From Bradyrhizobium guangzhouense (GTDB lineage: Bacteria; Pseudomonadota; Alphaproteobacteria; Rhizobiales; Xanthobacteraceae), in assembly GCF_004114955.1 (NCBI RefSeq), contig NZ_CP030053.1, positions 6,922,001 to 6,986,000 on the forward strand: a stretch of 64,000 nt of DNA, read 5' to 3'. Shown here in pieces: positions 33,547 to 41,153 of this stretch. Under the pieces are notes generated by a model. That model was not told the origin of the DNA. It saw nothing but the letters and a program-made list of their open reading frames with translations, and searched no databases. The position numbers and the translations under genes are program-made. Position 1 is the first letter of the stretch; the number at the start of each line of letters is the position of its first letter.

Positions 33547-35169
33547 TCACCCCTTCGCCATCGCGCGATAGTCGAGCCTGCGGTGGAACCAATACTGGTA
33601 ACCGCTGATGTTCTTCTGCATCGCGACGTTGACGAAGGGTTGATACAGCGGGATGCGCGGGATGTCGGTGAAGGCGAGATCGACAAAGCCCTTCACGTCG
33701 GCATCGTAAGCTGCCTTGTCGCCTGATGCGGCCGCGGTGCGCGCGCCGTCGATCAGCTTGTCCATCTCCGCCGACTTGTAGCTCATGGTGTTGAAGACGG
33801 AATTGTTGCCGTGATAGCACCAGTAGAAGAAGTATTCGGGGTAATCGAGCCAGCCCGAGAACACGTTGGTGAAGAGCGGCATCTCCTTCTTGTTCAATTC
33901 GGTGCGCCAGTTGGCGCCGGGCACCTTGTTGATGGTGGTCTTGATGCCGATCTGCGCCAGACTCTCCTGCACCAGCACGCAGAGCGGCTCGTTGACGCCG
34001 GCGAAATTGAGATCAAACGAGATCGTGGTCTCGAAGCCGCCCGCGAGCCCCGCTTCCGCCATCAGCGCCTTCGCCTTGTCCATGTCGGTGTTGTATTTGT
34101 GCGGCTGCGGCCAGGCGACTTCGGTCGGCTTGTCCGCAGGCGCGCCGAACATCGGGTTCGCCAGCCCGAACATCACCGCGTCCATGATCTTCTGATAGGG
34201 CAGCGCATAGGCGACCGCCTGGCGCACCTTCGGATTGTCGAAGGGCGGCCTGGTGACGTTCATGCCGATATATTGGATGCCGTTGGAGAACGGCAGCGAG
34301 ACGACGTTGAGCTTGCCGTTCGCCTTCATCTCCTGAAAGTCCTTGTTCGGCAGCTCGTAGGAGACGTCGGCGTCCCCGCGCTCCAGCAGCGCGCGGCGGT
34401 TGCCGGCCTGCGGCACCATGCGCCAGATCACGCGCTTGATCTTCGGCAAGGGACCGCAGACCCAATCGTCGTTGCGCTCCATCACCACTTCCGTGCCGGC
34501 AGTCCATTTCGTCACCTTGTAGGCGCCGGAGCCCGCGGTCTGCTGCTTCGTATATTCGAGACCCCAGGGGTCCTTCTCGCTGGAATGCTTCTTCACCAGC
34601 TCGGAGTTGACGATGCAGGGCACGATGACGGCGAGGTCGGGGATCGTCAGCCTGTCCTTCTTCAGGAAATCGATGCGCACGGTGTAGTCGTCGATCACGA
34701 CGAACTGCTCCGGCTTGGTGAGCGAGCCCGCGCTCATCTGGAAGGTCGGGAAGCCGCCGACGCTGACGGCGCGGTCGAGCGACCACTTCACGTCCTTCGC
34801 GGTCACAGGCGCGCCGTCGTGAAATTTGGCGTTCTTGCGCAGCTTGAAGGTGACCGACATATCGTCGATCTTGAACTCTTCGGCGAGCTCGCCCTTGAAC
34901 TTGTCGCGGTCGTAATAGGGCACGCCGCCGGGACCGCTCTTCATCTCGTGGCTGATCAGGCGGTCGTAGCAATTCCACGACACCTCATAGCCGGGCACGT
35001 TGGTGCCGACGCCGTGGATGTCGAGATTGTTGGGGCCGCCCTCGGAGACGATCAGCAGCGTCTCGGAGCGGGCATCGGCATAGGCCGAGGTGATGACATC
35101 AGGCGCGGCCGGAAGCGCCGCGCCAGCGGCCAATCCGGAAACGGATTTAAGGAAATCGCGGCGCTTCAT
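33547..35169 (-). CDS. Dipeptide/oligopeptide-type ABC importer binding protein
   Basis: A 540-residue family-5 extracellular solute-binding protein. The N terminus is a Tat signal (MKRRDFLKSVSGLAAGAALP) with the twin arginine, so it is exported folded. The mature part shows the family pattern AKFHDGAPVTAKDVKWSLDR. It is the first gene of an eight-gene minus-strand run ending with the GntR gene. A sigma-54 promoter lies 42 bp upstream. The ligand is probably a biuret-, urea- or peptide-like nitrogen compound, by inference from atzGEH in the same operon. Confidence 0.9.
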   Translation of the reverse strand: MKRRDFLKSVSGLAAGAALPAAPDVITSAYADARSETLLIVSEGGPNNLDIHGVGTNVPGYEVSWNCYDRLISHEMKSGPGGVPYYDRDKFKGELAEEFKIDDMSVTFKLRKNAKFHDGAPVTAKDVKWSLDRAVSVGGFPTFQMSAGSLTKPEQFVVIDDYTVRIDFLKKDRLTIPDLAVIVPCIVNSELVKKHSSEKDPWGLEYTKQQTAGSGAYKVTKWTAGTEVVMERNDDWVCGPLPKIKRVIWRMVPQAGNRRALLERGDADVSYELPNKDFQEMKANGKLNVVSLPFSNGIQYIGMNVTRPPFDNPKVRQAVAYALPYQKIMDAVMFGLANPMFGAPADKPTEVAWPQPHKYNTDMDKAKALMAEAGLAGGFETTISFDLNFAGVNEPLCVLVQESLAQIGIKTTINKVPGANWRTELNKKEMPLFTNVFSGWLDYPEYFFYWCYHGNNSVFNTMSYKSAEMDKLIDGARTAAASGDKAAYDADVKGFVDLAFTDIPRIPLYQPFVNVAMQKNISGYQYWFHRRLDYRAMAKG

Positions 35170-35210
35170 GAGACTGCTCCAACACGGAAGTTTCTGGTTG
35201 GAACAGGATT

Positions 35211-35226
35211 CGCAAGGTTCGTGCCA
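35211..35226 (-). promoter_or_regulatory. Sigma-54 (-24/-12) promoter of the importer-atzGEH operon
   Basis: On the minus strand TGGCAC (35226-35221), five bases beginning with G, then TTGCG (35215-35211). The GG and GC invariants are 10 bp apart, and the T before TGGCACG also matches the consensus. The start codon of the binding-protein gene is at 35169. A perfect palindrome TTGCATGCAA at 35322-35331, about 100 bp upstream, is at a usual distance for an enhancer-binding activator. Confidence 0.8.
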
Positions 35227-35396
35227 AGGGTTAGCGGGAGGTTAAATCAAGTGTAAACAGTTGATATTCCTGATGTACTGTCGAATACGCGGTCGAGAAG
35301 CCGTGGCTTGAGTTCCAGGCATTGCATGCAAAGAAAGACATTTTGCTTATTTAATAGGCCGCGATTGAAGTCAGCACAACCAATAGGCAAGGGCCG

Positions 35397-36356
35397 TCAT
35401 TCCCCCCAGATCAGCTCCTGCAATTCGACCAGATCATTCGCCTTGTCCTGCCAGCCCTCGATGCAGATGTGGCTGTTGAGGTCGCTGGCGTGGTGCAGCA
35501 GCATCAGGGCCATCAGGCGGCGCTTCAGCGCGAAGTCGGGATTTGTATAGCCAAAACCTTCGAGCAGGCTGCGCACCCTGCCCGGCCGGCCCGCCGACAT
35601 GAAGGCGCTGGGACCGAGCAGATCGTAATCGCGCCAGCCCGCCCGGACATCGCCGAAATCGAACAGGCCGGCGAGCGACCATTGATCGTCGCGGCTGGCG
35701 AGCAGGAAATTCTCGGGAATGTATTCGCCGATCAGGATCACCGGCGGCGCGTCCATCGGGATCAACCTCGCCGCGTCGCGCAGGAGGTCGTCGAGGCCAG
35801 CAAGGAATTTCGGCGCAAGGCCGAGACGCGTGTGCCTGTCGCGACAGCCCCGCATCTGCGCGCGCATGAACGCGTCCCAGGGCGGCTCGAGCCCGGCGAG
35901 CGGGCCGAGCGGCGCGCGCTGCACGGACGCGATGGTCTCGCCGATCTGGCGCAGTACGCGCTGTTTCTGCGTTTCCGGCAGGTGCGGCCAGACCTCCGAG
36001 CCAAGCGTGCCCGATAGAAGCGTGATGACGAGATAAGGCCAGCCGTCGCGCTCGCCCTCGGCGACGATCTCTGGGATCGGCAGATCAAGCCGGCCATTGA
36101 GCTGCATCAGCGAGCCACGTTCGGAGACGAATTGCGCGCGCAGCAGCGGCGGGAAGATTTTCAGGATCAGGCGGTCGCCAAGCCCCACGACGAGATTGGT
36201 GCCGGTTGCAAAGACATGCGGCGAGGCAATGTCGAGGCCGTGGCCGCGCGCGATATCGAGCGCGATCGGCAGCCATTGCGACGGATCGAAGCGAAAGGCG
36301 CGAAAGCTTTTCGCGTCGGCGAAGTGAGGCAACGTTTGCGATGGAGCCATTGTCAT
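35397..36356 (-). CDS. Aminoglycoside-phosphotransferase-fold kinase of unknown substrate
   Basis: A 319-residue kinase-like protein of the APH superfamily. The nucleotide-binding lobe is about 1-120 and the catalytic lobe about 120-300, with IGEYIPENFLL in the place of the usual HGDxxxxN catalytic loop and FDFGDVRAG as the metal-binding DFG equivalent. The catalytic Asp is therefore replaced by Glu, and the preceding His by Ile. It may phosphorylate a small molecule or be poorly active. Start is taken as ATG 36356; there is no good ribosome binding site, and ATG 36350 is equally possible. Confidence 0.72.
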   Translation of the reverse strand: MTMAPSQTLPHFADAKSFRAFRFDPSQWLPIALDIARGHGLDIASPHVFATGTNLVVGLGDRLILKIFPPLLRAQFVSERGSLMQLNGRLDLPIPEIVAEGERDGWPYLVITLLSGTLGSEVWPHLPETQKQRVLRQIGETIASVQRAPLGPLAGLEPPWDAFMRAQMRGCRDRHTRLGLAPKFLAGLDDLLRDAARLIPMDAPPVILIGEYIPENFLLASRDDQWSLAGLFDFGDVRAGWRDYDLLGPSAFMSAGRPGRVRSLLEGFGYTNPDFALKRRLMALMLLHHASDLNSHICIEGWQDKANDLVELQELIWGE

Positions 36357-36398
36357 CAGTGTACTTTTTCTGGCTTCGGTGCCAGCCAAGAAGACGGT

Positions 36399-36459
36399 GC
36401 ACCTCTCCCGCTTGCGGGAGAGGTCGCGCCGAAGGCGCGGGGGAGGGGGCGCACCGTGC
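36399..36459. repeat. Palindromic repeat, CTCTCCC family
   Basis: CTCTCCCGC-TT-GCGGGAGAG hairpin at about 36402-36422, followed by GCGCC-GAA-GGCGC and enclosed by GGTGC/GCACC outer arms. It lies between the UgpB-like and kinase genes on the same strand and may act as terminator. Confidence 0.6.
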
Positions 36460-36489
36460 TCGCGGCCACAGCCAAGTTCATCCGCAACA

Positions 36490-37815
36490 TTACCGCTCCG
36501 GGCTGGCGCGTTCGAACTGGCGCAGCAGCTTGTTGCCGCGCTCGACCGCGGCATCGAGCGCGGCTTGCGCGCTCTTGTGGCCGGCAAAAGCCTGCTCGAG
36601 CTCTTCCTCGATGGTGCCACGGATCAGGTTGAAGGAGCCGAGCCTGATGCCCTTCGAATTCTCGGTCGGCGGATGCAGCGTGATCTCCTCGAACGAGATC
36701 GCCGAGCCCGGATTGCGCTCATAGAAGCCTTGCGCGCGCGTCAACTCGAAGGCGGCGCGGGTCACGGGCAAATAGCCCGTGTTCTGGTGCCAGGCCGCCT
36801 GCACGCCTGGCTGCGACAAATAGGCGAAGAACCGCGCCACGCCCTTGTATTCCGTGCGCGGCCGGTCGCGCAGTACCCACAGCGTGGCGCCGCCGATGAT
36901 GGAATTCTGCGGCGCGCCCTTCACGTCCGGCCAGTACGGCATCATGCCGTAGCCGATCTCGAACTTCGAATTCGCCTTGATGTCGGCGCGCGTCGCCGAC
37001 GAACCGATAAAGATGCCGCATTCGCCGTTCTGGAAACGCGGCTCGGCGGCTTGCCCGCGACCGCTATAGTCGAACAGTTTCGTCTTCTGCCATTCGGCGA
37101 GCTGGGCGACGTGCTTGACCACGACCGGATTGTTGATGGTCAATTCCGCATCAAGGCCAGCAAAGCCGTTCCCGCGCGTGGCCAGCGGCAGATTGTGAAA
37201 CGCCGAGAAATTCTCGATGTGGATCCAGGACGGCCACGACGTGGTGAAGCCGCACACGGCGCCGCGCTCGCGCAGGCGCTTTGCGGCCTGCCCAAGCTCT
37301 GGCCACGTCTTCGGCGGCGTCTCCGGGTCGAGGCCGGCGTCGCGAAACATGGTCTTGTTGTAATAGAGGATCGGCGTCGACGAGTTGAACGGGAAGGACA
37401 GCAGATTGCCCGTGGCATCGGTGTAATAGCCGGAGACCGCCGGGAGATAATCGTTGAGCGAGAACGGCTCGCCCATGTCGCGCATCATGCTGTAGACCGG
37501 ATAGATCGCGCCCTTGGCCGCGTTCATGGTCGCGGTGGCGACCTCGTTGACCTGGACGATCGCGGGCTGGCTGCGCGAGCGGAAAGCGAAGATCGCTGAT
37601 GTCACCGTCTCGGTGTAGTTGCCCTTGTAGGCAGGCACGATGCGGTAGTCCGACTGCGAGGCGTTGAAGTCGGAGGTGAGCTTCTCGAGCTGCTTGCCGA
37701 GCTCGCCCGACATGGCGTGCCACAGCGCGATGTCGGTGGTGGCGCGCGCTTGTAAGGTGAATGTAAGGGCCGCAGTGGCGGCGGCGACCTGCAAAAGGCG
37801 CAATGCTGAAGTCAC
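36490..37815 (-). CDS. ugpB: Orphan UgpB-like ABC sugar/glycerol-phosphate-binding protein
   Basis: A 441-residue family-1 extracellular solute-binding protein resembling UgpB, the glycerol-3-phosphate-binding protein. It has a signal peptide (start VTSALRLLQVAAATAALTF, read Met) and the UgpB-type segments PFNSSTPILYYNK and WPSWIHIENF. The GTG at 37815 follows GGAAGAG; a longer GTG start at 37854 is less likely. No ugpA, ugpE or ugpC lies near, so either the permease is elsewhere or the protein has another task. Confidence 0.85.
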   Translation of the reverse strand: MTSALRLLQVAAATAALTFTLQARATTDIALWHAMSGELGKQLEKLTSDFNASQSDYRIVPAYKGNYTETVTSAIFAFRSRSQPAIVQVNEVATATMNAAKGAIYPVYSMMRDMGEPFSLNDYLPAVSGYYTDATGNLLSFPFNSSTPILYYNKTMFRDAGLDPETPPKTWPELGQAAKRLRERGAVCGFTTSWPSWIHIENFSAFHNLPLATRGNGFAGLDAELTINNPVVVKHVAQLAEWQKTKLFDYSGRGQAAEPRFQNGECGIFIGSSATRADIKANSKFEIGYGMMPYWPDVKGAPQNSIIGGATLWVLRDRPRTEYKGVARFFAYLSQPGVQAAWHQNTGYLPVTRAAFELTRAQGFYERNPGSAISFEEITLHPPTENSKGIRLGSFNLIRGTIEEELEQAFAGHKSAQAALDAAVERGNKLLRQFERASPER

Positions 37816-37970
37816 GATGGCTCTTCCGTATGACGACGCAAAAGGCGACCACACCCTGCTTAAGGCGCGCTCCTCACGGTTTCAACCGGGAATGAAGCCG
37901 GACGGCGGCGCACAATCATCCGACCGGGCGGGATGGCCTTCCCTTTACCATCTGGAATCTTCATCTTGAC

Positions 37971-38014
37971 GCGTTTTCTTTACGCGAACCGGTATCCACT
38001 TCGCTCGAAAACGC
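37971..38014. repeat. Dispersed inverted repeat GCGTTTTC...GAAAACGC
   Basis: Perfect 8-bp arms GCGTTTTC (37971-37978) and GAAAACGC (38007-38014) around a 28-nt centre. It is a recognised style of rhizobial intergenic repeat. It lies in the divergent gap between the UgpB-like and TRAP binding-protein genes, about 60 bp before the latter. Confidence 0.6.
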
Positions 38015-38072
38015 TTTAGATTGCATTGAACCTTTTGGTCCCGTCATAGACTCCATCTCCGAGGGGTTGAGT

Positions 38073-39068
38073 GTGCCAGTGTTAAACCGTGCCGAACTCT
38101 CACGGACCGGGGTGATTTTCGTCGCGCTTCTGCTCGCCATCTGCGCGACGAGCGCCGCTGCGCGTGAATTCCGCGCCGCCGACACCCAGACCGAGGATTA
38201 CCCGACCGTCCAGGCGCTGCGCTACATGGGCGCGCTGATCTCTGAGCGCACCGGCGGCCGGCACGAGATCAAGGTGTTTCACTCCCGCCAGCTCGGCGAG
38301 GAGAAAGAGACGATCGAGCAGACCCGCGCCGGCGCGATCGACCTCAACCGGACCAATGTGGCCCTGATCGGCAATTTCGTCCCGGCGATGAACGTGCTCG
38401 CCATGCCGTTCCTGTTCCGGTCCATCGAGCACATGCAGAAGGTGCTGGACGGGCCGATCGGCAAGGAAATCCTCGGCAGCTTCGAGCCCTATGGCTTCGT
38501 GGGGCTCGCCTTCTACGATTCCGGGGCACGCTCGATCTACAACAACGTCCGTCCGGTCAAGAGCCTCGCCGACCTCAAGGGATTGCGGATCCGGGTGCAG
38601 CAATCGGAGTTGATGAGCGAGATGATCCGCGCGCTCGGCGCCGAGCCGGTCGAGCTGCCCTATGGGCAGGTGCTGACGGGGCTCTCGACCCATCTGATCG
38701 ACGGCGCCGAAAACAACTGGCCATCCTTCGTGACGACAGACCATTACAAATACGCCGGCTACTACACCCTCACCGAGCACACGATGAGCCCGGAGGTGCT
38801 GGTGATGTCGCTCAAGGCCTGGAGGAGCCTGTCGGCCGAGGACCAGACCATCTTCAGGGAAGCCGCGGCCCGCTCCAGCCTGTACATGCGCGAGAAATGG
38901 CGCGACCTCGAGGAGCAGTCGCAGCGCAAGGCGGAGGCCTCCGGCATCATCGTCACGAGGGATATCGACCGCAAGCCGTTCGAGGACGCGATGGCGCCGA
39001 TCTACGCCAAGGCCGCGCAGGATCCCACTGCTGCCGCGCTGATCGAACGCATTCGCAAGGTGGAGTGA
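38073..39068 (+). CDS. TRAP-type (DctP family) solute-binding protein linked to a sensor kinase
   Basis: A 331-residue DctP-family protein with a signal peptide (hydrophobic TGVIFVALLLAICATSAAA) and a mature part showing the family pattern (GALISERTGGRHEIKVFHS, GLRIRVQQSELM with the ligand-binding Arg, DGAENNWPSF). GTG at 38073 is 6 nt after GAGGGG; TTG at 38067 abuts that site. No TRAP membrane subunits (DctQ/DctM) lie near. The next gene, 6 bp downstream, is a membrane sensor kinase. The likeliest role is a periplasmic receptor that presents a carboxylate-type ligand to that kinase. Confidence 0.87.
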   Translation: MPVLNRAELSRTGVIFVALLLAICATSAAAREFRAADTQTEDYPTVQALRYMGALISERTGGRHEIKVFHSRQLGEEKETIEQTRAGAIDLNRTNVALIGNFVPAMNVLAMPFLFRSIEHMQKVLDGPIGKEILGSFEPYGFVGLAFYDSGARSIYNNVRPVKSLADLKGLRIRVQQSELMSEMIRALGAEPVELPYGQVLTGLSTHLIDGAENNWPSFVTTDHYKYAGYYTLTEHTMSPEVLVMSLKAWRSLSAEDQTIFREAAARSSLYMREKWRDLEEQSQRKAEASGIIVTRDIDRKPFEDAMAPIYAKAAQDPTAAALIERIRKVE

Positions 39069-39074
39069 CGCCGC

Positions 39075-41153
39075 GTGATCGCGCCCGGCACCAGCGAGAG
39101 CGCAGAGCGGCCGGCCGGCCCGATCGGGCGGCTGCGCGCGCGTCTCGTCGGCGTGCTGCGGGCGGTGCCGATCCGCTGGCGTATCCTCTCGATCGCGGCG
39201 CTGAACTCCGCCGTGGTGATCGTGCTGGTGGCGATGATCTGGAACGGCGCGCAGGTGCTGAGCTCCGCATGGGACGACGTACGGCAGGTGCGCGAATCCG
39301 ACCGGATCCTGGCACTGCTCGAGAGCGAGACCGGGCGGCTGCAGAACCTGATCCACCGCTACATCAACCAGCCGAGCCCGGACCTGTTTGCCGAGATCCT
39401 GCTGCTGCGCGAGGCCGTGCTGGGCACGCTGGCCGACCGCGCCGCCAAGGACCCAATGCTGTCGGGGTCGGTCGAGGAGCTGGAGCGCACCACCGACCGC
39501 TTCCTCAACGGCTTCGGCGAGCTGCGCAGCGTGCAGGCGACCATTGCCAAGACCTATGAGGAGCAGGTGCAGGGCCCGGCCAAGGACATGGCCGGCCTCT
39601 ATTCCATCATCGAGGGCGCCACCGGCCACCGCGACGCGCTGATCTGGCCCTCGCTCGGCAAGTCGCGCGAGGCCTTCACCGCGATGCTGGTCGCGGCCAA
39701 TTCCTATTACCTGTCGCTGTCGCCGGGTGCGGCCGACGATGCGCGCCGCAACACCGAGACGATCGAGAAGACCATTCCCGTCATGATCGATCTCGCCGAC
39801 AACGATTTGCAGAAGATGGCGCTGCAAAAGCTCGCCACGCGCACCACGGCGCTGCGCGAAGGTTTTGCAAAACTGTCGGAGCAGTTGACGAACCGCACCG
39901 AGCTGCTGCGCAACACCATCGACGCCAGCCAGGCCGAAGCGATCGGCGCCATCGACGATCTCTCGACCAAGATGCGCCAGCGCGAGCAGAAGGCGCAGGA
40001 GACGTTCGACCGCACGCTGGCGGATATTTCGCGGCGGGTGCTGTCGATCGCGGTGATCTTCCTCGGCATCATCCTCACCGCCGGCGTGCTGATCGCGCTG
40101 TCGATCCGGCTGCCGCTGCAACAGATCATGACCGCGATGCGCGCGATCACGCTCGGCGATCTCGGCCGCGAGGTGCAGGGCACACGCGCGCGCGACGAGG
40201 TCGGCGCCATGGCGCGCGCGGTGGAGGTGTTCCGCGAGAACGCGATTGCCAAGCGCCAGACCGAGGACGAGCTGCGCGCGTCCAAGGAAAAGGCCGAGAG
40301 CGCGCTGCTCGAGCTCAACACCGCGCAGCAGAATCTGATCGACGCCGAACGGCTCGCGGCCCTCGGCGGCCTCGTCGCCGGCGTCGCGCACGAGGTCAAC
40401 AACCCGATCGGTATCAGCCTGACGGTGGCCTCGAGCTTTGCGAGGCGCAGCGAGATCTTCGAGGCTCAGCTCAGGGGCGACGGGGGCCTGCGCCGCTCGC
40501 AGCTGGAGGAATTCGTGCAGTCCTCGCGCGATGCCTCGCAGCAGCTGGTCGCCAACCTCACCCGCGCCGGCGAGCTGATCCAGTCGTTCAAGCAGGTCGC
40601 GGTCGACCGCTCCCACGCCGAGCGGCGGCAGTTCTCACTCAGCGAAGCCACCGACCAGATCATCGCGAGCCTGCGGCCCGTGCTGAAGCGCTCGCCGATC
40701 ACGCTCCAGGTCGACGTGCCCGAGGGGCTGCTGCTCGACGGCTATCCCGGCTCCTATGGCCAGATCCTGACCAACCTGTTCCTCAATGCCGCCAACCACG
40801 CCTTCGCCGACAGCCGCGCGGGCACCATCACGATCTCGGCCCGGCCGCGCGGCACCGAGGATATCGAGATCATCTTCGCCGACGACGGGGCCGGCATGAC
40901 CCCGGACGTGCAGCGCCAGGCCTTTGACCCATTCTTTACCACCCGCCGCAATGAAGGTGGCACGGGACTGGGCTTGCATATCGTCTATAACCTTGTCACC
41001 CAGCAGCTCGGCGGCCGGATGATGCTGGAATCCAAGCTGGGACAAGGCACTACTTTTCGGATTATCATGCCGCGGATCGCCAAGGGCGGCGCGCAAAGCA
41101 CAGAAAGTGACGGGACTTCTCAATGGCCGAACAGGACGATGTCCTCCACCTGA
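39075..41153 (+). CDS. Membrane sensor histidine kinase
   Basis: A 692-residue kinase. Membrane segment 1 is about 36-58, a large mostly helical periplasmic domain about 60-325, membrane segment 2 about 327-348, HAMP about 350-400, a coiled coil, HisKA with His439 (AGVAHEVNNPIG), and an HATPase domain about 555-680 (N box NLFLNAANHAF, G boxes DDGAGM and GGTGLGL). Start is GTG at 39075, 6 bp after the TRAP binding protein. Its end overlaps the next gene by 31 nt. The large helical sensor domain resembles TorS-type domains that contact a periplasmic binding protein; this is inferred. Confidence 0.88.
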   Translation: MIAPGTSESAERPAGPIGRLRARLVGVLRAVPIRWRILSIAALNSAVVIVLVAMIWNGAQVLSSAWDDVRQVRESDRILALLESETGRLQNLIHRYINQPSPDLFAEILLLREAVLGTLADRAAKDPMLSGSVEELERTTDRFLNGFGELRSVQATIAKTYEEQVQGPAKDMAGLYSIIEGATGHRDALIWPSLGKSREAFTAMLVAANSYYLSLSPGAADDARRNTETIEKTIPVMIDLADNDLQKMALQKLATRTTALREGFAKLSEQLTNRTELLRNTIDASQAEAIGAIDDLSTKMRQREQKAQETFDRTLADISRRVLSIAVIFLGIILTAGVLIALSIRLPLQQIMTAMRAITLGDLGREVQGTRARDEVGAMARAVEVFRENAIAKRQTEDELRASKEKAESALLELNTAQQNLIDAERLAALGGLVAGVAHEVNNPIGISLTVASSFARRSEIFEAQLRGDGGLRRSQLEEFVQSSRDASQQLVANLTRAGELIQSFKQVAVDRSHAERRQFSLSEATDQIIASLRPVLKRSPITLQVDVPEGLLLDGYPGSYGQILTNLFLNAANHAFADSRAGTITISARPRGTEDIEIIFADDGAGMTPDVQRQAFDPFFTTRRNEGGTGLGLHIVYNLVTQQLGGRMMLESKLGQGTTFRIIMPRIAKGGAQSTESDGTSQWPNRTMSST

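Noticed and set aside
36357..36620. An 88-residue N-terminal extension of the kinase-fold protein.
   Set aside because: It translates the repeat and the end of the neighbouring gene region into low-complexity Ser/Arg-rich sequence with no homology to the fold.
38100..40616. An 838-codon open frame on the minus strand opposite the TRAP binding protein and sensor kinase.
   Set aside because: It is the antisense of clearly real genes with catalytic motifs. Long antisense frames are common at this GC content, and its translation is low-complexity and rich in Arg, His and Asp.
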